Source: Cyanobacterium sp. HL-69
GTDB taxonomy: Bacteria; Cyanobacteriota; Cyanobacteriia; Cyanobacteriales; Cyanobacteriaceae
Direction of reading: 5' to 3'
DNA: 64,000 bases
NCBI GenBank assembly: GCA_002813895.1
Contig: CP024912.1
Span: 1,488,001-1,552,000 of the forward strand
The notes beneath the pieces were generated by a model. The model was given only the letters and a program-made list of their open reading frames with translations. It was not told the DNA's origin and did no database searches. Of this stretch, positions 19,012 through 27,837 are shown piece after piece. Each line of letters starts with the position of its first letter. Positions within the stretch are counted from its first letter, which is position 1. The position numbers and the translations under genes are program-made.

Positions 19012-20403
19012 TTATTCGTCAATTTGTTCTATGAGGCGAACTATTCTAGGCTTACTTAAGTCTTTTATTACGGGTTGTAGGAGGGTAATTTGTTCTTTTA
19101 TCATGGCTAAAGAGTCTTCCATTTTACTAGCATTTTCTAGGGCTTTTACTATACCTGTAAAACTATCTTCTAGGGTTGATAATTTGGCAATTTGTTCGCT
19201 AGATTGTTGGAGAGAGGCAATTTTTTCGTCTAGGATTGAACCTATATTTTCTAGTCTAAAAGCGATCGCACTTACCTGATTATCTAAGGTATCTTGAGTA
19301 AGCTGATTTTGTTCTTTTATTAGTTCAACCATACCCTTTATATCATTAACTAAATTAGCATTAAAACTATGTTGTTCTTGATAGGATTGGATAATTTTTT
19401 CCCTGTCCGTAAGAATAATACGATTAACCTCTTTTATACCCTCTACCAATTCCGATTCTTGGGTTTGAATTTGGTTAAACTGATGGAGAAATTCTTTAAG
19501 TAAATTTTGAGCCGCTTCCCTTGCATATACTTCCGCTGGTTGAATCAATTCCTCGGAGGTAGGCAATGATTCTTTAATGGCTTGGTGGATAGTTTTGTTG
19601 ATACTATCGTTATCAAAGGAAGAAGAGGGCAATTCTTTTTCAGAGAATCGGGGCAAAAGTCTATCATTGATAAATATATCTATCTGTAACAGCAACTGTG
19701 ATTCCATTCTTTCGATTAAAACAAGGGGAATCATTACCACCACACTCAACAATAAAGCCAGTAAAGTAGTATCAAAAGCCACCGCCAAACCACCCGTTAC
19801 CGTGCCAATACCTTCCCGAATTTGGTCAACTTCTGAGGCACTATCTAGGAAACCAGAAAAGCCATTTACTGCCTGACTAATACCCAATACTGTACCCACA
19901 AAACCGAGTAGAGGTATAGCCCAAACCAAAATACGAGGAAAGGTGTAGGATGATTCCGAAGCACTAAGATAAAAAGAGGAATCGTCAAGGGCTAATTCCC
20001 CCGATGCTTTTCTACTACCTGAATGAATATAGGCACTGAGGACTCTGGATAGTCTATTGTCAACCACATTCCCTGATTCTGAAAAGTATTCGCACATTTG
20101 CCTAACTTTTACTGACTGATGATTTTCGAGGGGAATGTGTATGGGAATGTCTAGTTTTCTAAGGCTTTTTAATTCTGCCCTAATTTTAAAAAACTTATCG
20201 AGACTGCTAGTAATAACGAAACAGGAGAGAAATACTACCAAATATTGAGTTATGCCCCTATCTATTAATAATATTCCCAAGTAGGTATCCCTAAAAGGTA
20301 ATAGTAACGCATATATAGCAATGGTCAAGAGACTAGAAAATAATAATACTAGGGGTAAATTAATATCTAATTCTTGACGATTGTTAGTAATTGAATTGGG
20401 CAT
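19012..20403 (-). CDS. MotA/TolQ/ExbB-type proton channel protein
   Basis: 463 residues. Two N-terminal helices (LPLVLLFSSLLTIAIYALLL and YLVVFLSCFVI) come first. The ExbB/TolQ core pair follows: RILVWAIPLLGFVGTVLGIS and GLAVAFDTTLLALLLSVVVMIPLV. A long coiled-coil tail covers about 290-463. ExbB-like proteins form a pentameric proton channel around an ExbD-type partner, and the two genes downstream supply such partners. What this motor drives is unknown. Confidence 0.75.
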   Translation of the reverse strand: MPNSITNNRQELDINLPLVLLFSSLLTIAIYALLLPFRDTYLGILLIDRGITQYLVVFLSCFVITSSLDKFFKIRAELKSLRKLDIPIHIPLENHQSVKVRQMCEYFSESGNVVDNRLSRVLSAYIHSGSRKASGELALDDSSFYLSASESSYTFPRILVWAIPLLGFVGTVLGISQAVNGFSGFLDSASEVDQIREGIGTVTGGLAVAFDTTLLALLLSVVVMIPLVLIERMESQLLLQIDIFINDRLLPRFSEKELPSSSFDNDSINKTIHQAIKESLPTSEELIQPAEVYAREAAQNLLKEFLHQFNQIQTQESELVEGIKEVNRIILTDREKIIQSYQEQHSFNANLVNDIKGMVELIKEQNQLTQDTLDNQVSAIAFRLENIGSILDEKIASLQQSSEQIAKLSTLEDSFTGIVKALENASKMEDSLAMIKEQITLLQPVIKDLSKPRIVRLIEQIDE

Positions 20404-20474
20404 TTGTAAGCAGGTAATAGTTTGTAAAATTATAGCTTACGAGATTTCAATTTTGAATGATGAATTATCTTAAC

Positions 20475-21530
20475 TTATGATTGTAAATACAACTCACCGA
20501 CTCTTTCAATACTCATCCTTGATGATACTTCAATGTTGAGGGGCGATCGCCCTTGATTGTTAAAATGCTCCGCCGCCGCACAGCCAATCATCGCCGCATT
20601 ATCGGTGCAATATTTGAGAGGGGGGAAATATACCGTTAAACCGTGCTCTTGACAAGCGGATTGCAAACAATCCCGTAAGCCACTATTGGCAGCCACTCCA
20701 CCCCCCACGGCAATGGTATCCAATCCCAAATCTAAACAAGCCCTCACCGCCCTTTTGGTTAATGCTTTGGCAACGGTAATTTGAAAACTGGCACACAAAT
20801 CAGCGATGGGCAAATTTTCCTCCCCCATTTCCTCCTTCAACTTGGTGACTAAACGCAACACCGCCGTTTTTAGTCCACTAAAACTCGAATCATAGGGATG
20901 AAAACCTTGATTATTAGGTAAAGAAACTCGTCCTTCTGGTAACTTAAAGGCTTGGGGATTTCCTTCCTTGGCTAATTTATCGATAATCGGACCCCCAGGA
21001 TAGCCCAAATTTAACAGCCTTGCCACCTTATCAAAAGCCTCCCCCGCCGCATCGTCACGGGTTGAGCCGATATTTTCATAGTTACCGCAACCTTTAACAT
21101 GAATAAGGCTAGTATGTCCCCCTGAAACTAATAAACACAGAAAAGGCGGTTTTAAATGGGGTTGGGCAAGGTAAGAGGCAAAAACATGACCTTCGAGGTG
21201 ATGAACCCCCAAAAAGGGCTTATTATGTACCATAGCGAGGGTTTTTCCTGCCATTACCCCCACCATCAAAGAACCTACTAATCCAGGGGTCACCGTAGAG
21301 GCGATCGCATCTATACCATCCCACCCCAAGCCTGACTCCTCCAAGGCTTTATCAATACAAGGGTTGACCATTTCCAGATGTTGCCGAGATGCCAATTCTG
21401 GTACTACTCCCCCATAGGTTTCGTGTAATTTTATCTGAGATGCCACCACATTACCTAGTACAGTGCGATCGCGCACCACTGCCACACTGGTATCATCACA
21501 ACTACTTTCAATGGCCAGAATAGTTCCCAT
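20475..21530 (-). CDS. tsaD: tRNA N6-adenosine threonylcarbamoyltransferase
   Basis: TsaD makes t6A at position 37 of ANN-decoding tRNAs with TsaB and TsaE. Its ASKHA fold carries the iron-binding HHLEGH at about residues 110-115, the N-terminal AIESSCDDTSVAVV motif, LLVSGGHTSL and the C-terminal DNAAMIGCAA. At 351 residues it is normal. The start overlaps the leader region of the divergent psaF. Confidence 0.96.
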   Translation of the reverse strand: MGTILAIESSCDDTSVAVVRDRTVLGNVVASQIKLHETYGGVVPELASRQHLEMVNPCIDKALEESGLGWDGIDAIASTVTPGLVGSLMVGVMAGKTLAMVHNKPFLGVHHLEGHVFASYLAQPHLKPPFLCLLVSGGHTSLIHVKGCGNYENIGSTRDDAAGEAFDKVARLLNLGYPGGPIIDKLAKEGNPQAFKLPEGRVSLPNNQGFHPYDSSFSGLKTAVLRLVTKLKEEMGEENLPIADLCASFQITVAKALTKRAVRACLDLGLDTIAVGGGVAANSGLRDCLQSACQEHGLTVYFPPLKYCTDNAAMIGCAAAEHFNNQGRSPLNIEVSSRMSIERVGELYLQS

Positions 21531-21680
21531 AATTAAATTAATTTGTTAAGAATAATAAACTTTCCTGTTATTACTGTACTGCATTTCCCCAATCGCTGTA
21601 AGATCGCATTTGAAGTAAATTTTTTAGCTTCATTTTTTGTAACAATAATTTGTTGTTTCGTAACAAAAGGAAACAATTTT

Positions 21681-22187
21681 ATGGGTAAAATATTCAGTCT
21701 CGTATTAGCATTTACACTTTCACTAACCGTATGGGGCAACTTCAGCGCCCCTGCTCATGCAGATTTATCTCACCTTACTCCCTGTAGTGAGTCTGCCGCT
21801 TATCAAGCAAAAGCCAAAAACTTCCGTAATACCACCAATGACCCCCAATCTGGTCAAAAACGTGCAGCAAGATACGCCGAAGCCCTCTGTGGCCCCGAAG
21901 GCTATCCTCGCTTAGTGGTAGATGGCAGATTAGATCACGCAGGTGACTTTATCATCCCTGGCTTACTCTTTCTCTATATAGCAGGTTGGATTGGTTGGGT
22001 TGGTCGTGCCTATCTTATCGCCGTTAGAGGAGAAAAAGATGCTGAAATGAAAGAAATTATCATCGATGTACCCCTAGCAATCAACAAAATGTTATTAGGC
22101 TTTAGCTGGCCTCTTCAAGCATTAGGGGAACTAAAATCTGGAGCATTAACCGCTAAAGATTCTGAAATTTCTGTTTCACCTCGCTAA
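21681..22187 (+). CDS. psaF: Photosystem I subunit III (PsaF)
   Basis: PsaF sits on the lumenal and outer side of photosystem I, next to PsaJ. The 168-residue precursor has a signal peptide ending at AHA, giving a mature start [14 protein letters not shown]. Two Cys (in TPCSES and ALCGPE) form the conserved pair. A hydrophobic helix lies at about 96-115 ([20 protein letters not shown]). The ATG at 21681 is chosen because the signal peptide begins there; the longer open frame is not coding. psaJ follows 41 bases later. Confidence 0.97.
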   Translation: MGKIFSLVLAFTLSLTVWGNFSAPAHADLSHLTPCSESAAYQAKAKNFRNTTNDPQSGQKRAARYAEALCGPEGYPRLVVDGRLDHAGDFIIPGLLFLYIAGWIGWVGRAYLIAVRGEKDAEMKEIIIDVPLAINKMLLGFSWPLQALGELKSGALTAKDSEISVSPR

Positions 22188-22228
22188 TATTCATTGATTT
22201 TTAATTATTTTTTTGGGAGATTTTTTTG

Positions 22229-22357
22229 ATGAAAGGTTTACCTACTTTTTTATCTACAGCACCCGTTTTAATTACCGCATTGTTGGTATTTACTGCTGGT
22301 CTATTAATTGAATTTAACCGCTTTTTTCCAGACCTTTTATTCCATCCTATGGGATAG
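22229..22357 (+). CDS. psaJ: Photosystem I subunit IX (PsaJ)
   Basis: This 42-residue single-helix protein begins [14 protein letters not shown], continues with helix [17 protein letters not shown], then [10 protein letters not shown]. It borders PsaF in photosystem I. TTGGGAG upstream is the ribosome-binding site. It is cotranscribed with psaF and ends at the hairpin at 22388. Confidence 0.96.
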   Translation: MKGLPTFLSTAPVLITALLVFTAGLLIEFNRFFPDLLFHPMG

Positions 22358-22387
22358 TTTTTATAAAAAAAAAGATTAACATCTTTA

Positions 22388-22428
22388 GGGTATAGCCTCC
22401 AATTTTTTTTTGGGGCTATGCCCTTTTT
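22388..22428 (+). terminator. psaFJ intrinsic terminator
   Basis: GGGTATAGCC (22388-22397) pairs with GGCTATGCCC (22414-22423), followed by TTTTT. It lies 30 bases after the psaJ stop. Confidence 0.85.
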
Positions 22429-22565
22429 ATTAACCTAGATGTATTACGCTACGCTACAGAAAAAAAATCAAAAAAGGGGTTTGAACAATACAGTCTTTAC
22501 GATATGATTAGGGTCATTACAAAAATTTATTGTACTTAATTAAAATACCAGAGGAAATAAAAACA

Positions 22566-23579
22566 GTGGTTAGAGTAGCTATTAATGGTTTTGGAAGAAT
22601 CGGACGTAACTTCTTACGTTGTCTATTAACCAGAGAAAACAGCGATTTAGAATTAGTCGGTATCAACGATACTTCCGATCCCCATACTAACGCGCATCTT
22701 CTAAAATATGACTCCATGTTAGGAAGATTAGATGCAGACATTCAAGCCGATGAAAACTCCCTAATTGTTAACGGCAAAACTATTAAATGTGTTTCAGACC
22801 GTAATCCTTTAAATTTACCTTGGGCTGACTGGGGTGTTGACCTTGTAGTTGAATCTACTGGGGTATTTGTCACCGAAGAAGGTGCATCAAAGCACATCCA
22901 AGCGGGAGCTAAAAAAGTATTAATCACCGCTCCTGGTAAAGGTGGAAACATTGGTACTTTCGTAATGGGTGTTAACCACGAAGATTATGACCATGATAAA
23001 TATAATATCGTTAGTAACGCCAGTTGTACCACCAACTGCTTAGCTCCTGTTGCTAAAGTATTACACGAAAACTTTGGTATCATCAAAGGTACCATGACCA
23101 CCACCCACAGTTACACTGGGGATCAGCGTTTACTAGATGCTAGTCATAGAGACTTAAGACGTGCTCGTGCGGCGGCCATCAATATCGTACCCACCAGCAC
23201 CGGGGCAGCCAAAGCTGTAGCCCTTGTATTACCTGATCTTAAAGGTAAATTGAATGGTATCGCCCTTAGAGTTCCTACCCCTAACGTTTCCATTGTTGAT
23301 TTAGTGGTACAAGTAGAAAAAAGCACCATTGCAGAGCAAGTAAATGATGTTGTTAAAGAGGCCTCTGAAGGCTCTTTAAAAGGAATTTTGGGTTACAACG
23401 AATTGCCTTTAGTGTCCTGTGATTACCGTGGTAGCGATGTATCTTCTATTGTAGATGCTAGTTTAACCATGGTAATGGCTGGAGATATGGTAAAAGTTGT
23501 TGCTTGGTATGACAATGAATGGGGTTATTCTCAAAGGGTTGTGGATTTAGCTGAGTTAGTAGCTAATAAGTGGAAATAG
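22566..23579 (+). CDS. gap2: Glyceraldehyde-3-phosphate dehydrogenase, Gap2 type
   Basis: The photosynthetic GAPDH reduces 1,3-bisphosphoglycerate with NADPH in the Calvin cycle. I start at GTG 22566 ([15 protein letters not shown]), preceded by AGAGGAAAT, which gives 337 residues, the Gap2 length. The catalytic Cys154 is in [23 protein letters not shown] and [11 protein letters not shown] are also typical. The Gap2 rather than Gap1 call rests on overall similarity from memory. Confidence 0.93.
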   Translation: MVRVAINGFGRIGRNFLRCLLTRENSDLELVGINDTSDPHTNAHLLKYDSMLGRLDADIQADENSLIVNGKTIKCVSDRNPLNLPWADWGVDLVVESTGVFVTEEGASKHIQAGAKKVLITAPGKGGNIGTFVMGVNHEDYDHDKYNIVSNASCTTNCLAPVAKVLHENFGIIKGTMTTTHSYTGDQRLLDASHRDLRRARAAAINIVPTSTGAAKAVALVLPDLKGKLNGIALRVPTPNVSIVDLVVQVEKSTIAEQVNDVVKEASEGSLKGILGYNELPLVSCDYRGSDVSSIVDASLTMVMAGDMVKVVAWYDNEWGYSQRVVDLAELVANKWK

Positions 23580-23580
23580 A

Positions 23581-23686
23581 TAAGTAAGTAGGCATAATTA
23601 AATCGATTTAGGTAAGGGGTTTAAACCCCTTGTTCATAAGAGTCTTAATAAAATAAGAACTATAATTAATTTCGCCAACCTACTTA
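23581..23686. mobile_element. 106-bp MITE-like element, copy 1
   Basis: This element is nearly identical in inverted orientation to 26980-27085. Its ends (TAAGTAAGTAGGC… and …CCTACTTA) are inverted repeats and its core is the palindrome TAAGGGGTTTAAACCCCTTG at 23613-23632. It begins one base after the gap2 stop codon, so it may also end gap2 transcription. Confidence 0.75.
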
Positions 23687-23880
23687 AATATCTAAGTTTT
23701 TTATTTGTATTAGTATTAATTTCCCAGTCTGATATTTAATAGGGGAAGGATGTATTTCTATACGTTCTTCCTTTTTTATTTTCAATTCTTTATTTTCTAT
23801 TAAGAGTTACTAAACTAAGTGAGAAATATTTTAGTTAAAATAGTATTGCATATTGAAATCTCTAGTAAGGTAATATTGCC

Positions 23881-24390
23881 ATGGTGCAGACTTTAGAGAA
23901 ACGAAGAAAAAGATGGTTGTCGAAACCCATCGGCGAAAAATTGGAAGAGGCGGGATTGATTTCAAAATATCAAATTGAGGTTGCTCTTATAGATCAAGTG
24001 TCCTACATTGAGAGTAAATTTGGAGAAATTTTAGCTCTCAGGGGATGGTTGAAACAACAAACCATCGATTTTTTTGTTAAGGATTTACCCGATTTAATCA
24101 ACAACCCCCAAAAAATTCGTATTGGTAATTATTTTAGGGCGGCGGGTTTGTTGGATGATGGGCAAGTACAGGAAATTTTGGACGAACAGACAAACTCAGA
24201 GATAAAGTTTGGCTACATTGCTGTTTTAAAAGGTTATGTGAAACAGGAAACTTTAGATTTTTTCTTGCGACACTTTGTCTATGATGGATTTGAAAGAAAA
24301 ACGATTCATCAAAGTAAGGAAACTTTTATTCAATACGATACGAATATAAGTGTTAATAGTGATTTTGATTTAGATTCTCTTTGGGATTAA
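23881..24390 (+). CDS. Conserved hypothetical protein with two MshEN-like repeats
   Basis: 169 residues with two similar segments of about 55 residues: 17-68 (IGEKLEEAGLISKYQIEVAL…KFGEILALRGWLKQQTIDFF) and 79-130 (IGNYFRAAGLLDDGQVQEIL…KFGYIAVLKGYVKQETLDFF). The pattern resembles the N-terminal domains of type IV pilus and GspE ATPases, some of which bind c-di-GMP. No ATPase part is present. The acidic tail ends DSLWD. The function is unknown. Confidence 0.6.
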   Translation: MVQTLEKRRKRWLSKPIGEKLEEAGLISKYQIEVALIDQVSYIESKFGEILALRGWLKQQTIDFFVKDLPDLINNPQKIRIGNYFRAAGLLDDGQVQEILDEQTNSEIKFGYIAVLKGYVKQETLDFFLRHFVYDGFERKTIHQSKETFIQYDTNISVNSDFDLDSLWD

Positions 24391-24475
24391 TATTGTTTAA
24401 TTTGGGGGATGAATTTGATCTGGTTGCCCCATGGTTTAAAATAATTCTGATACCTTGTAGAGATAAAGAAAGCCA

Positions 24476-25279
24476 TTGTCGAAAGAAAGATTAGATACGT
24501 TGTTAAACAGTCAGGGATTGTGTAATTCCCGTGCTTTGGCACAAAAGTTGATTCGGGCAGGAAAGGTTAGGGTTAAGGGGCAAATCGTTGATAAGCCTGG
24601 CACTTTGATAAGTGTTGATAGTCCCATTGAGGTGAAGTCTGAGCCTCCTTTTGTGTCGAGGGGTGGAGAAAAGTTGGTTAAGGCTTTGGAATATTTTGCC
24701 ATTGATGTGGACGATAGAATTTGTCTTGACGGGGGTATTTCTACGGGGGGTTTTACGGATTGTCTGTTTCAAAGGGGGGCCAAAAAGGTTTATGGCATTG
24801 ATGTGGGTTATGGGCAGGTGGCTTGGAAGATAAGGCAGGATGAGCGTTTGGTGTTGAGGGAGAGGACAAATTTTCGCTATCTAACCTATGATGATTTGTA
24901 CCAAGATAGTGAGCCTCCTAATTTGGGGGTGATGGATTTATCTTTTATTTCTTTGACTAAGGTTTTGCCGACTCTTTGGGAGTTGTTGGTTAATCCGAAG
25001 GAGGTGGTTTTGTTGGTGAAGCCTCAGTTTGAAGTAGGTAAGGGCAAGGTTGGGAAAAAAGGGGTGGTGAGGGATTATCGTTTGCAATCAGAGGCGATCG
25101 CCTCTATCCTTAATTGTGCTATAAATATAGGATGGAAGTATAAGGGTTTAATAGCTTCTCCTATCCAAGGACCAGCGGGAAATGTAGAATACTTATTATG
25201 GTTGGGAGTATCTGGGGAGGATTTGATGCCCTCACAGAAAGATTTAGATGAGATAACTCAAAAAGCCATGGATAAATAA
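24476..25279 (+). CDS. TlyA-family rRNA methyltransferase
   Basis: 267 residues: an N-terminal S4 RNA-binding domain (1-60, RLDTLLNSQGLCNSRALAQK) and an FtsJ-like Rossmann methyltransferase from about 62. The SAM-binding motif here is CLDGGISTGGFTDCL; the usual form is DVGAST, so Gly-Ile replaces Val-Gly-Ala. VLLVKPQFEVG carries the catalytic Lys. TlyA proteins 2'-O-methylate rRNA cytidines. The start is TTG at 24476, the only in-frame choice. Confidence 0.85.
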   Translation: MSKERLDTLLNSQGLCNSRALAQKLIRAGKVRVKGQIVDKPGTLISVDSPIEVKSEPPFVSRGGEKLVKALEYFAIDVDDRICLDGGISTGGFTDCLFQRGAKKVYGIDVGYGQVAWKIRQDERLVLRERTNFRYLTYDDLYQDSEPPNLGVMDLSFISLTKVLPTLWELLVNPKEVVLLVKPQFEVGKGKVGKKGVVRDYRLQSEAIASILNCAINIGWKYKGLIASPIQGPAGNVEYLLWLGVSGEDLMPSQKDLDEITQKAMDK

Positions 25280-25356
25280 GTTAGTGATTATGTATTTAAT
25301 GAAACCTTTACCATAGGACTATTTCTACCTAAAGTCTAACTCCTAATACCAAAGCC

Positions 25357-25755
25357 TTAATTAATAACTGTTTCCTTGGAAATGTCTTTGCTACTGATGG
25401 GTTTGGCAGAAACATTTTTGCCATGACTAGCACTAGAATCATCATCATCAGAACCTAACTGAATTAATATTTTAGGCCCTGAACTAGCTAAACGGATAAT
25501 CATTCCGTCTTTTACTAAAACTTTATTAATTTTTCTTCCATTTACAAATGTTCCATTAGAGCCTAGGCTAACTAAAGCCCAGTCATCATTACGAGGACGA
25601 ATTTCCAGATGGTGACGGGAAACCACGGCACTGTATAGTACGACATCATTATCATTCGCCCTGCCGATTCTTATCACCTTATGGGGTTCAAAATTCCATT
25701 TTTGGACAGGGGTAGATTTGAGGGGGTGCAAAAGAGTTAAGGTAATCACCAACAT
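25357..25755 (-). CDS. FHA-domain protein
   Basis: 132 residues containing a single forkhead-associated domain (about 25-95) with the phosphothreonine-binding core IRIGRANDNDVVL, VVSRHHLEIR and SLGSNGTFVNGRKI. The C-terminal tail is Asp/Ser/Lys-rich and probably disordered. FHA proteins read Ser/Thr phosphorylation, but no kinase gene lies next to it. Confidence 0.88.
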   Translation of the reverse strand: MLVITLTLLHPLKSTPVQKWNFEPHKVIRIGRANDNDVVLYSAVVSRHHLEIRPRNDDWALVSLGSNGTFVNGRKINKVLVKDGMIIRLASSGPKILIQLGSDDDDSSASHGKNVSAKPISSKDISKETVIN

Positions 25756-25878
25756 TCCATCTGGATAGATATTTTGTATAGTTATAAATCAATAACAACT
25801 ATTTTAACAAGTTTATTTTAGCTGAAAAATGGTCTTTTGTCTGAATTTTGCCTAACACTTAACCTTAAGAATGGCTAA

Positions 25879-26154
25879 CTATAGCAATCCTGCGTTGGAT
25901 AAGCCGAGAATAAATCCTGCTCCTAGTATATGTCCTAAACTAGCGGTGGCTAGTAATTCGGGTACTCCAAAATTTTTCCAAATTGCTGGTTTGGCTAAGG
26001 GTAAATCAGGCCCTGCCCCTGCTTTTTGGATGGCGAAACGTCCGATAAAAATTGCCACGAGATTAGCAGAAATCATTATCAAAGCTACTTGATAATTCCA
26101 TTCTACGGTTTGAGGTACTTGGGCTATTAAATTAGAAAAGGCAATTAAATTCAT
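25879..26154 (-). CDS. psaK: Photosystem I subunit PsaK
   Basis: 91 residues with two transmembrane helices (about 22-42, QVALIMISANLVAIFIGRFAI; and about 68-88, ATASLGHILGAGFILGLSN) and the linker IGRFAIQKAGAGPDLPL typical of PsaK. It lies at the outer edge of photosystem I and helps phycobilisome or antenna coupling. Confidence 0.95.
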   Translation of the reverse strand: MNLIAFSNLIAQVPQTVEWNYQVALIMISANLVAIFIGRFAIQKAGAGPDLPLAKPAIWKNFGVPELLATASLGHILGAGFILGLSNAGLL

Positions 26155-26283
26155 TTTTATGATAAATTTGTTATGTTAACTATTTTGGTTATTTTACTCT
26201 TTCCAATAGTTTTTTGCTGATTTACTTAACTTTAATTAATCTTTTTTTATTAACTTTTACTATTTATATTATTCACCGGAATC

Positions 26284-26931
26284 ATGCGCATAAAAATCTG
26301 TGGTTTAACTAATGTGGAGGAGGCAAAGGCGATCGCATCTATGGGAGTTGATACCATTGGTTTTATATGTGTCCAAGAATCTCCCCGTTATATCTCTCCT
26401 TCTAGTATAAGGGCGATCGTTGAAAAACTTCCCCCTCAAATTAGCACCATCGGTGTATTTGTCAATGCCCCTCTTTCAGAAATAGTAAACATAGTCAGAG
26501 AAACAAAACTAACAGGGGTACAACTCCATGGAGAAGAAGATACTGCTTTCTGTCAGCAATTACGAGAAAAATTACCAGATATTGAAATAATCAAAGCCAT
26601 TAGATACAAAAATCCTCAATCTCAACAGGAAGCGGAGGAGTACATCCCCGTAGTTGATACCCTATTAATAGACACCTATCAAAAGGGAATCCATGGCGGC
26701 ACGGGAAAAACTTTTAACTGGCAAGAATTACGAGATTATCGGCCCTCTCGCCCTTGGTTAGTGGCGGGAGGAGTTAGCCCTGATAATGTTATCACAGCTT
26801 TTAATACTCTTCAATGTGATGGAATAGATCTTTCTAGTAAGGTTGAAATTAGTCCAGGTAAAAAAGATTTAGAAAAAATAAGACAACTAATTGTTAGTTT
26901 AGAGTCCATTAAAAATAAATTACCTAATTAA
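26284..26931 (+). CDS. trpF: Phosphoribosylanthranilate isomerase
   Basis: TrpF converts N-(5-phosphoribosyl)anthranilate to CdRP in tryptophan synthesis. It is a 215-residue TIM barrel with the catalytic Cys in KICGLTN (residues 3-9), GVQLHGEE, the catalytic Asp in LLIDTYQKG, the phosphate-binding GGTGKTFNW, and VAGGVSPDNV. It stands alone, away from other trp genes. Confidence 0.95.
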   Translation: MRIKICGLTNVEEAKAIASMGVDTIGFICVQESPRYISPSSIRAIVEKLPPQISTIGVFVNAPLSEIVNIVRETKLTGVQLHGEEDTAFCQQLREKLPDIEIIKAIRYKNPQSQQEAEEYIPVVDTLLIDTYQKGIHGGTGKTFNWQELRDYRPSRPWLVAGGVSPDNVITAFNTLQCDGIDLSSKVEISPGKKDLEKIRQLIVSLESIKNKLPN

Positions 26932-26979
26932 TTAGTTTTTACTATTTAACAAAGACTTTAATAGTTATTATTAAAAACA

Positions 26980-27085
26980 TAAGTAGGTTGACGAAATTAA
27001 TTATAGCTCTTATTTTATCAAGACTCTTATGAACAAGGGGTTTAAACCCCTTGCCTAAATGGATTTAATTATGCCTACTTACTTA
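26980..27085. mobile_element. 106-bp MITE-like element, copy 2
   Basis: This is the inverted copy of 23581-23686, with palindrome CAAGGGGTTTAAACCCCTTG at 27034-27053. It lies 48 bases after trpF. Two near-identical copies 3.4 kb apart in inverted orientation indicate recent spread and could support inversion of the segment between them. Confidence 0.75.
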
Positions 27086-27154
27086 TCAAAAGTCACATTA
27101 TCATAAATAATTGAGTTTTTTATAGATTACAATAAATATATTTAATAAAAAATA

Positions 27155-27805
27155 ATGATTAATACTGTTAACAAAAAAGAAGTTAAAAAAACATTAAATA
27201 ATAATTTATTATACGAATATCCCATTGTCGAAACCTTCCATTCTGTCCAAGGAGAAGGCTTTTTTGCGGGAGTTAACGCCTTTTTTATTCGCTTAGCTGG
27301 TTGCGATGTGTTTTGCCCTTGGTGTGATCAAAAAGAAACTTGGTCAATGAAAAAATATCCCTTATATACAGTAGAAAAAATAGTTAGAGAAGTTAAACAA
27401 ATTAACACTAATACTATTATTGTTACTGGTGGAGAACCTTTATTACATGACTTAAACCCTTTGACCATAGAGTTAAAAAAAACAGGTAAAAATATTCATT
27501 TAGAAACATCAGGAGCTCACCCTTTTTCGGGAGTTTTTGATTGGGTAACATTTTCTCCAAAACCTTACAAAAAACCCCATGAAACTATTTATAATAAAGC
27601 TAGTGAATTAAAAGTAGTAGTCGCCGAAGAAAAAGATTTTATCTGGGCTTTATCTGAAGGAGAAAAGGTTTCTTCCCATACTATTAAATATTTACAACCA
27701 GAATGGAATAGCCCCCATACTCAGGAGTTAATTTTTAATTATATAAAAGATAATCCTTCATGGCGTTTAAGTTTACAAACTCATAAATATTTAGGAGTCA
27801 GATAA
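27155..27805 (+). CDS. queE: 7-carboxy-7-deazaguanine synthase
   Basis: This radical-SAM enzyme makes CDG for queuosine synthesis from 6-carboxytetrahydropterin. At 216 residues it has ETFHSVQGEGFFAG at the substrate site. The cluster Cys set is C-x3-C-x2-C (GCDVFCPWC), the short spacing of QueE, followed by the SAM motif TGGEPLLH. A QueD-like gene sits at 55657. Confidence 0.93.
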   Translation: MINTVNKKEVKKTLNNNLLYEYPIVETFHSVQGEGFFAGVNAFFIRLAGCDVFCPWCDQKETWSMKKYPLYTVEKIVREVKQINTNTIIVTGGEPLLHDLNPLTIELKKTGKNIHLETSGAHPFSGVFDWVTFSPKPYKKPHETIYNKASELKVVVAEEKDFIWALSEGEKVSSHTIKYLQPEWNSPHTQELIFNYIKDNPSWRLSLQTHKYLGVR

Positions 27806-27837
27806 AATTATTTGAGCAATTTTTTTAGTGGACAAAA

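Noticed and set aside
17818-20403. Zorya-type anti-phage system
   Set aside because: ZorB has a peptidoglycan-binding OmpA domain and Zorya has helicase or nuclease genes; none is seen here.
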